Origin: Tigriopus japonicus
Taxonomy: Eukaryota > Arthropoda > Copepoda > Harpacticoida > Harpacticidae
DNA: 64,000 bases
Direction of reading: 5' to 3'
Assembly: GCA_010645155.1 (NCBI GenBank)
Contig: CM021318.1
Coordinates: 10,777,331 to 10,841,330 of the forward strand
Shown piece after piece: positions 56,284 to 64,000 of the stretch; within the stretch, counting starts at the first letter, position 1, and each line of letters begins with the position of its first letter. The translations under genes and the position numbers were made by a program. Under the pieces are notes generated by a model. That model did no database searches. It saw nothing but the letters and a program-made list of their open reading frames with translations, and was not told the origin of the DNA.

Positions 56284-59200
56284 TTAAAGGATATTATTAA
56301 CAATGTTTTCTTTGTCTTCAAACTCCTGAAGGCATTCAGGAAAGTAATTAATTTTCTTCGGAAGTCGCTTCAATCCACGGATGATGTCAGCGGCTTCTTG
56401 GTACCTTTGGTTCATTTCTGTTAGATCAAAATTAGCATCAAACACCAAAACAGGCGTGTCCAAATCTCCAAACTTTTGGCTGATCAACCAATCCTCATAG
56501 GCTTCGTGGAGATGAACGAGATATTGAAGCTTAGCTGAGGATTCTTCTGAACGATTTCGAGCCAACATGCGTTGGTAAGCCACATCCGGATGTGTCTTGA
56601 GATACACAATGAGATCCAAGTTCAGATTCAACGATGAATCCAACCATTCGTGCCTAGTGTGTTAAAACGAATGAATGTGGCCCTTTATTATGAAGTTTTA
56701 ATTACAATTGCTATTGCAGCAATGCATTCAAAGTTTAGACAGGAATTTCAACGACAAGCCAAACACTCATTAATGCAGCGTGACTTTTTAGAAGGCTCTC
56801 ACCATGCGTGAAGGACGGCCAGCTCTTCTTCGGAGAGTGAACCCACTTTGCGAGCTAATTCCAGGAAGCAGTATCGATTGTTCTGTAGGGATCGTTCCAG
56901 AATGCGAACTCGCGCGGCACTCTTCTCGCGAATCAATTGGAGGCGGGTGAGTTGCACGTAGCTTTGAAACTGGAACGACCATCGTTTCGGATCCTTGTAG
57001 AGAAGTTCCAACAGGTTATGGCCTTTTAAGTCACACCTGCAAGGAAAGAGCCACAAGAGCGATTATGCAAATGTAAAACGGGGCTCGAGCGATCAAGTTC
57101 AGCGAATTCAAATTCACCTCAAGAACCTCTAGAATGGAGGAATCAGGCTCGTGAGAGTCGATTTTTGGCCCGCCAGTTCAGAGAAGTAATGAATTGAACG
57201 ACTAATTAACCCGACGGGACACTAAACCTTTAAGTTTTTGCAAAGATCAGGTCTTTTTGCACTTTTTTGATTGATAATGGGTTGGTTTCAAGTTCACTTT
57301 CGAGTAATATACGGAATTGGTCTTTGTCAGCTAAGGGGTAGAAAAATCGATTTTAACGACTTTCACGCCTAAATCAATTCAGAAACCTTTGAATTAAAAT
57401 TTAATATAATAGGCACGTGAAAGGTATTGTCTTCACAAAACACACTTGCAGATACGTAGTCCAATGCAGAATAAGTTGAGGGTGGACCAACTATCGGATA
57501 GAAATAATTCAATGAATGCAACCGTTTGGCAACCATTACTTCGGTGACGAATTTATGCCGCAAATATTAAGAAAAACGGTACGATACGGTGAAAGTTGTC
57601 AAGATTCAGGACTCGTGAAATCAAACCACGAAAAATGGGCCATGCACAGAGGTTGCTCAAGTGATCGTTTTAAATCATACCGAAAGGGTCTCAAGTAATT
57701 AAATACAATTACAATTACTTTATTTTGGAATGTAATAAATTACAATTACTTTCAAAAAGTAATTAAATTAATTTTTTTTTCAATTCCAAGTAAAATGGCA
57801 TTTCTTTTCAAGTGCAAAATGTGAGAGAAACGTTAAAAACATGAAAATTTTTAGGTAAATCAATCCATATCACAAATAATATTCGAAAGACAGAGAAAAT
57901 CTGCGAAAAAAGTTAACCCCAGAACTTGTTATGTATATGGAAATGTAATAGTAATTGAAGAATATCAATTACATTAGTTGAAATGTATTTAGCAGACCTG
58001 TTCAATTATCTTATCTAGATAAAAGATAGTTTATCTTTTAGCTTTATCTAGATACTTTTTTCGGGAAAGTATCTTAAAGTATCTTTATCTAGATACTTTT
58101 TTCGGGAAAGTATTTTAAAGTATCTTTATCTAGATACTTTTTTCGGAAAGGTATCTTAAAGTACCTTTATCTAGATACTTTTTTCGGAAAACTATCTTGA
58201 AATATCTTTATCTAGATACTTTTTTTGGAAAAGTATCTTGAACTATCTTTATCTAGATAATGTGTTCTCTCAATCTTTTGTGTTAAAGCATCCATTATGC
58301 ATTGTTTAGTATGCCATATGCATTTTCCCAAAAAGTATCCAGATAAGATACTTCTAGATAATTTTCTTCATATTGCATAATTTCAAATTACTTGTGCATT
58401 ATGTACATTGAAAGTGGATACATTATGCATGTTGAGACTTGAGAGTGGACACATTATGCACATTGAGTGAGGAATCTGAGGATGCATTCATTATCCTCTT
58501 TGAGGAAGGGTGCATAATGCATCCACTCTCAATGTGCAAAATTCGTCCACTCTCAAGTCTTAACATGTATAATGCATCCACTTTCAATGTGCATAATGCA
58601 CAAATAATTTGACATTATGCATAATGAAGAAAAGTATCTAGAAGTATCTTATCTAGATACGTTTTGTGAAAAGTATCTTTATCTAGATACTTTTTTCGGG
58701 AAAGTATCTTAAAGTATCTTTATCTAGATACTTTTTCAGGAAAGTATCTTAAACTATCTTTATCTAGATACTTTGCGGAAAATACTATCTTTTCTAGATA
58801 CTTTTTCAAAGTATCTTGAACAGGTCTGGTATTAAGTTACAATATCTTTGATTTCGAATGTAATTAATTACAATTACTTGGAAATGTAATTGCAATAACG
58901 TAATTTTAATTTTAGTTGCATCACAGGTCTGGTGGAAATAAATGATCGTTATCGTTCTAGTGGCCATTAACTTCTAGACAAGATTTAGCTTTAAATGACA
59001 ACCACCGAGAGGAACACTAAATTGTAAATAGCGTTGCACAATAGTCAAAGTGTTCACTTATAATTCAAATACAACAATCGATAATTTTCATTATCGTTAA
59101 ACTTGACTTCGGCTGGCATAAGTTAACTGTTCACAGAAATTACCGTTTAATTTTCTTTCACGCTAGTCCTTTTCAATTGGATTTGGTTTAAAACTTGCTA

Positions 59201-59533
59201 AATGTGATCGGTTCTCATGGATGTTTTCTCTCAAGTGTTTGAATACGAAAACTCGTCGAATGTTACCAACACAAACCATCCATCATCAGTCATACTTTAA
59301 CCTTGAGAAATGATGGTTTGCTCCATGTAATTTTCGTGAACAGAGCTGATTCACGCATGCATATCAACCAACCATTGATTAATGGGTTCCGGACTCAATT
59401 GAACGTCGGCAAATTGTTGAAAACAATTGAGCATGGTGGATTTGCCGCTTCCAATGTTGCCTTCAACGGCCAAAGTAGAAGGACGAGCAGAGCCTTCGTC
59501 CAACTTTTTGGACCCGGATTTGGACATCTCCAT
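56284..59533 (-). CDS. dnk: Deoxynucleoside kinase (dCK/dGK/TK2 family)
   Basis: Phosphorylates deoxynucleosides to monophosphates in the salvage pathway. Exons on the minus strand are 59533-59373, 57036-56803 and 56653-56284; together 254 residues, the size of insect dNK (~250). Seen: P-loop GNIGSGKST (residues 25-33), EPINQW, NLLELLYKDPKRWSFQFQSY, the ERS motif in ILERSLQNNRYCF, LIVYLKTHPDVAYQR, and the Arg-rich lid RNRSEES followed by YLVHLHEAYEDWL. Both junctions split a TGG or precede it exactly where the family aligns. There is one gene of this type here, consistent with the single multisubstrate dNK of insects. Start: ATG at 59533; the frame stays open upstream to a stop at 59597-59599 without another ATG, so a spliced-on mitochondrial leader is possible. 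Confidence 0.93.
57686..58932. mobile_element. AATTACAATTAC-type element, split by a later insertion
   Basis: 57686-57992 and 58837-58932 carry repeated TACAATTACAATTACTTT-like words and share termini with the short copy at 24519-24626; the right end reads GTTGCATCACAGGTCTGG, the complement of the CCAGACCTGTG-type end. The 836-bp element 57993-58828 interrupts it. It lies within dNK intron 1. Confidence 0.6.
57993..58828. mobile_element. 836-bp hAT-like MITE built of ~46-bp tandem units
   Basis: Inverted ends CAGACCTGTTCAA and TTGAACAGGTCTG; flanking 8-bp repeats GTATTTAG (57985-57992) and GTATTAAG (58829-58836), one mismatch. Inside, a ~46-bp unit centred on TTTATCTAGATACTTTTTTC is repeated about five times at 58018-58258 and three to four times at 58625-58810. 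The centre (about 58300-58620) is a near-palindrome of TGCATAATGCA and CACTCTCAATGTGCA words. No coding sequence; sited in dNK intron 1. Confidence 0.8.
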
Positions 59534-60864
59534 AATGGCAATGACTGGCCAGACCTTCTTTGAGGATGAAAATGCCCTCAGTTTGGGGTTGGTTAATCAA
59601 AAGGACGACACAATCATCACTGACAAAATAGTTTTCACCGTTCGCTTTCTTTGTTTTTTTCGCGCAGTTTTCAGGGTGATGCTTTTCAGGTTCCTTTAAT
59701 TCAAGATTAAAATGAAAATTTGGAAACAAAAATGTTGTATCCGCCCTTGTTTCGCTCATATTTTGGAAATGCGAGGAATTATTGTGATCATTTAAATCAA
59801 ATAGGGTCTTATCTCTTTGATACTGTCCTTCTCTTAACATTTTCAAAGTTCTGCGAATTATTTTCGTAGACGTCACTCTTGATTCTGACATTTGCCCTTG
59901 GCCTTCCAAGGCATAGATTTTAAGTTCTTGAAATGGATTCTGTTATAAAAATAAACGCAAAAAGCAAGTATTAAGGTTAATCAAAGATAAAATTAGTGAC
60001 GAAATTGCTAGAAATACCATTTAAATTTTACATTTTCTTCCATCGATTTGATATTGTTAACAAATGTGTCGTAATTCCGGTTATTCTTTGATCTGAGTTG
60101 TGATTGCTTTCCAATCTCTGTGATCAGCGGGCCATTTTGTTGTTGTTATTCGGTCAGCTGATCAGAAAAGTTTCAGCTATTCAGGGTAACCAAAATGGAC
60201 GTCAAATCACCAAATGCTAATATAACTGGCATGTTGAGTCAATTTTAAGCGCCCGCCTTTGTGGCAACGGCAACATCTTGAATGGGATATCCATGGCATC
60301 GAATTGGTCCTTAGGGTTTGCATTTAATTATGTCCATGAATGAAATCAAGTATCAAAGTAAGATGCAAATATGAAGCTTGAACGGCGCAAAAAACAAATT
60401 AATTGGCCCCTTTTCTTCCTTACTCGTTAAACAATGGAAGGCAGAGATTGAGTGTATTATGTATTTCATAAATATATCCATCCAAACATGTGACCCCTTT
60501 TTTGTTTGATTTTCAGTTACTCTGAAGAATTTTTGTAAGAAAAAGCGGAGATTGCGGGTTTTTGACATAACATTTGGAGTCAAATTAATATATATAGTTC
60601 TCGAATATTAGTCTTTGTTACTTCTTTCAATCTCTTACGACCAAGGAGAAAAAAAAACGCATTTTGAAAAAGTGTTGAGCTCGTCATAGTTGGTTTGACA
60701 AGATCTGACCCAAAAGTGTTCACATTCTGACCCTTTAAAAAGGGCAAGCCTGGCTTTCCCGAGAGTTCAAGTGAGTAGTCGTCGTCAGCCATTAATCGCG
60801 AACTCGATTCTTTCCATCCCCAATTCCACGGCCCTCGATCGACCGAGTCGCTATCTATCGCACC
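59534..60864. other. Head-to-head spacer between dNK and UQCR11
   Basis: The divergent genes start about 1.3 kb apart. A 148-codon open frame (59463-59909, -) overlaps the dNK first exon in another frame and extends upstream of it; I see no domain in it and treat it as chance or 5' UTR. No core promoter motif is certain. Confidence 0.45.
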
Positions 60865-61709
60865 ATGATCAAGATTAATCCCAGATTGGTCAAGTCCCTG
60901 ACCCTCTTGTAAGTAGGCGACCGCCATTGATGGGCCAATTCCTTCGATACTAGTAGACTAGAAGTTTGATCGCACGGATCAATTTGATCCACTTTCAAAG
61001 TAGCATGAAAACACTTCAGTCTTGTGCCTTTTGACCAGTATTGAAGTCCGGGTAATATGCGACTTGAACTGCCCCAAATTTTGAAGACGACGTGTTGAGA
61101 GCAGAGTTGCCAGAAAGTTTATTAACAAATATAGCAAAATGGGCCACCAATACAAAAGTTAGACCCATTTTCGAACTTATTAATGTAAACTGGACATGCA
61201 AGGACAGGAATTTTGTGCCATAAAGCTCAGAGCTTGCACATATTTTCTATTGACTCTTATCTGACATTTCAAAGAAATTTAATGTATGAAAAGGTAAGAA
61301 GACAATATTGTTTATAGAATTTGATCCATAGCAATTGAAGTTGTGTTTATGCGTTTAAACCGTAACATATTGACCATTTCTATGCATAGAATACATAGTT
61401 TACTTCTTTTGGCGAGTATTGGTGGCACATCTTGCCATATTTGTCAATCAACTTTCTGGCAGCTCTGCTCTCAACACGACGTCTTCAAAATTTGGGGCAG
61501 CTCAAGTTGCATATGACCCAAGTCCGTTTTCCCCTTCGTGATTAGTTTTTATTGTTGTTGTTTACAGTGTGCCGAGCATGGCAACCTACGGTGCCACGGC
61601 GGGTTTGGCCTTGCTCTTCTTCACGTCTCAATGGCGAGGCAAGGCCATCCTCGAACACGTCCCCATTTACAACCACAAATACGAGGAGAAACCCAAACTA
61701 TTCCCGTGA
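60865..61709 (+). CDS. UQCR11: Cytochrome b-c1 complex subunit 10 (UQCR11, 6.4-kDa)
   Basis: Small single-span accessory subunit of respiratory complex III in the mitochondrial inner membrane. Exons 60865-60908 and 61568-61709 join to 61 residues (family ~56). The pattern LTLFVPSMATYGATAGLALL, then TSQWRGKAILEHVPIYN and K-Y-E-E-K, matches the family's NWVPTAYTWGAVG...DWRLILDWVPYINGKF. One TM helix covers the Gly/Ala-rich middle; the short tail is polar. Exon 1 is 44 nt and ends in GTAAGT; both exons are too short to be found by length alone. AATAAA lies at 61765-61770. The 659-bp intron contains a MITE (61050-61519) that makes up most of it. Confidence 0.88.
61050..61519. mobile_element. 470-bp MITE in the UQCR11 intron
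   Basis: Inverted arms of about 110 bp; ends GGGTAATATGCGACTTGAAC on the left and GGGTCATATGCAACTTGAGC on the complement of the right, continuing through CTGCCCCAAATTTTGAAGACG. A perfect 6-bp direct duplication AAGTCC flanks it at 61044-61049 and 61520-61525. No coding sequence. Confidence 0.85.
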
Positions 61710-61764
61710 AAACATCGCCAACTCTCCTTTTTCTTCAATGGGACAAAGATAGTAACCGTGTAAC

Positions 61765-61770
61765 AATAAA
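61765..61770 (+). terminator. Poly(A) signal of UQCR11
   Basis: AATAAA 56 bases after the stop codon. It lies about 135 bp from the stop of the convergent TMEM94 gene. Confidence 0.7.
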
Positions 61771-61905
61771 CCTTGGATCTTAGAACTGTCGTCGTTGGAA
61801 GCGTTTATTTTCGAGGGTCCAGCCTAATTCTCAAGGGCTGACGAGGAAGAAGTATATATATATGATAGGGCGTGATTAGTGCGGATCATGCATATCTCAG
61901 GGTGG

Positions 61906-64000
61906 TTAGAAGGGGGAATTGATGCCTAGTTTGGTGCCAAACTCCAATCGCTCGCGTTTCTGATATCGCACTTCCACCTTGATTTCTTGTCGTTTGACGA
62001 TCTCGTTGATGAGAGCCACCACTACTAATCCCACCATCAGGATAATCCACACGTGAACGGGGGCGTAGTACTCGCCGGGGCTCGAACCCACGTACAAAGC
62101 TACGTAGATGGCCATGAAAATGGACAAAAGCGAGGTGATAACCAACCAAGCCGGATTTTGACCCGGATGCTTTTGCCAGATTTGATGGGTGCGCGAGACG
62201 AACGAGAGCGATATCACCACCATGTACAGGAAGGTGAAGGCGAAATTGAAGAGTTGCGGGAGCACCATATCCGTGGTGATCTCGTCGTCCGAGCAATACA
62301 CCAAATCGTCGATTTGATTCAAGGGCATTAAAATCGGCGGCTTGGTTAGAATGATCGGTTCGGTTTGATTGACGTGACTGAAGGGACAGGTTTGAATCAA
62401 GGACACGGAGGTGAGTAAGTGACAAATCACCAAGATCACGATTGTCGGGAGGAACCGGGATCCATAGCACCAAAGGGAATACTTGAGCAAATCGAAGTTG
62501 AGCAGGATATTGTTTTTACCGGTGGAGATATTCATGATATTGGGATCCTTTTTTGTGCCCAACAACGATAAACTCAAGAGAGGCAAGATCAGCAAAGACA
62601 TCCACATCATCTGGCCGATGGTCAGAAAGAGCGGCAAGGTTAAGAACAACGAGCAAAGCTGGAGCAAACTCAGAGATACGAGAGTACACGCCCAGAATTT
62701 GAGTCCGTTGATGAGAGACATGGTGTAGTGCCGAGATTCCATGATCAAGTGGTAGATAGAGATCTCGTCTTCCATTTTAAATGACAAGGATGAGGCCACC
62801 GAGTTGAGCAACTGACTAATGGCCACGGGCGAAGGACCGACTTTGGGCGGTGTAGACACGGGTACGGTTTGGCAAAGCTGAGGATATCTCGGCTCAATGG
62901 CCAATGAGGCGTCCGATTGAATAAAGGTCCCGATGTTTTTGTAGTTAGCCGACGACCCCATGACACAGATAACCTATCCAAAGTCAATGAACGTACTCTT
63001 ATCATCAGTAAAAATTTCGATTGAAGTGACAGGATCGCATACCTCGCCGTAGTCTTGCATGATTTGCACCATCTCTTTCGTGGTTTCAGCGGTCGAGTCC
63101 GTGAAGAGCGATACCAATAAAGGTACGTTGTCCATGGTTTCTAAGTGTGGTCGAATGTTCTCGATACCTCGAGGTAATTGCGCTCGATTGGACATGTCAT
63201 ACTCGAAAGGATCCGAATCGGTTGTCACACTCGCATCTCCTTGACTTTCCAAGGAATCCTAACCCCCAAAAAACAAGCCATCGTTTTAATTTTTGATTCC
63301 TTTTGCACGCACAAAAAGCTTACCTCTAGATTCTCGCAAGAATTGGATCTGGCTGATCGAATCAGTTCGGCGCGACTCAATCGCCGCTCTGCTCGGAGCC
63401 CGCCTTTAGTTTCTTGCCATTTGGGAAAGTCCAAGAACCAAATGGGGCGGTTCAATTTGTCCGGTAAGGAACCTCGAATCTTGTTATTCTTCTCAAGGCC
63501 TGAATGATCCTCTTCAGACAGCTTATCACCTTTGGTGGAAACCGTGGTAGGCTGAGATGGGTTGGGACTTCTCAACGAGATATGGCAGTTCCATCCGCTC
63601 TCCAGACCCATTTTCTCGGAAAATACTCTCGATCTGAGCTCGTTTTCACGACTGAAGTGCACAAAGCGAATGCAGGCTTTCTCCAAAAGGTCGACTAATT
63701 GGACGATTTCGACCATGACTTGATATTGTAATTGTACCATAGCCAAGAAGGTCTGATTGCATTGAAGCTCCAGGCAATGCATGGCATCTTCTTTCGTTTT
63801 GACGTAGTTATCCTCTAGTTTGGGTTTGTCAAAGCAAGACGTCTGTTTGCCGCCGATAGATATATGCGATGTGATGGCATCCGTATCGATGCCTTCGGTT
63901 TCTTCGTTGTATTGCCAATAGAATGGAAGACTGTGGGTTGGAAGCTGGAGATACTCGGCGCAATTTTTCCATGGTAAAGGGAACGTCTGCGGTCGATAAG
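61906..64000 (-). CDS. TMEM94: TMEM94 (P-type-ATPase-like ER membrane protein), C-terminal part
   Basis: TMEM94 (KIAA0195) is a P-type-ATPase-related multispan protein of the ER, reported as a Mg2+ transporter (ERMA). Exons on the minus strand: 64000 (continues outside)-63324, 63258-63043 and 62973-61906; all phase 0. Diagnostic stretches: LEKACIRFVHFSRENELRSR, FSEKMGLESGWNCHIS, QLPRGIENIRPHL, DNVPLLVSLFTD, CVMGSSANYKN, FIQSDASLAI, and the C-terminal YQKRERLEF then FGTKLGINSPF. The last exon contains about six hydrophobic spans, the C-terminal membrane bundle. Roughly 650 residues are visible; the N-terminal half, with the first TM segments and any phosphorylation-type domain, lies beyond the right edge. 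No break or frameshift is seen. Confidence 0.95.

Noticed and set aside
59463..59909. 148-codon minus-strand frame as an N-terminal extension of dNK
   Set aside because: It is in a different frame from the P-loop exon, and I see no donor/acceptor pair that joins it cleanly.
60580..60927. 115-codon minus-strand frame over UQCR11 exon 1
   Set aside because: Antisense to a supported exon; no domain or splice context.
61886..62473. 195-codon minus-strand frame over TMEM94
   Set aside because: Overlaps the TMEM94 last exon in another frame; TMEM94 matches its family to the final residue.

Overview
The window is animal nuclear DNA. Its genes are split by GT-AG introns, intergenic spaces are long and AT-rich, and transposon remnants are dense. 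The proteins are arthropod-like: a Csk-type kinase with no visible SH3 domain, a dNK-type deoxynucleoside kinase, eIF4A and TMEM94. Interspersed CCTAA pentamers match the arthropod telomere unit TTAGG. A crustacean, perhaps a copepod, is my inference; I cannot name the species.

Layout. 1-1495 (-): 3' two-thirds of a C-terminal Src kinase gene, with SH2 and kinase exons running off the left edge. 1742-14400: no host gene that I can support. This stretch holds small inverted-repeat transposons, several with recognisable target-site duplications (3069, 5491, 6073, 6480, 9577, 11136), and a dispersed repeat in three copies. 14445-20758 (+): two complete eIF4A genes in tandem with the same five-exon structure. 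21834-23152 (+): an unrecognised single-pass membrane protein lying between ~225-bp inverted repeats. 23520-41000: gene-poor, with a dead LINE fragment and one more inverted-repeat element. 41029-55103 (+): a ten-exon leucine-rich-repeat surface protein with signal peptide, LRRNT, LRRCT and a hydrophobic tail that suggests a GPI anchor. 56284-59533 (-): three-exon deoxynucleoside kinase. 60865-61709 (+): two-exon UQCR11, a small subunit of respiratory complex III, with a MITE in its intron. 61906-64000 (-): the last three exons of TMEM94, a P-type-ATPase-like ER membrane protein, running off the right edge.

The genes do not form a pathway. The LRR and dNK genes converge with almost touching poly(A) signals, dNK and UQCR11 are head to head, and UQCR11 and TMEM94 converge. 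All exon models were built by hand from splice consensus, reading-frame phase and family alignment from memory. Every multi-exon model closes in frame. I found no CRISPR, operon or prokaryotic feature. The most unusual items are the two MITEs that carry telomere-like repeats and perfect TGACGTCA sites, the membrane-protein gene inside a palindrome, and the eIF4A pair with patchy near-identity.
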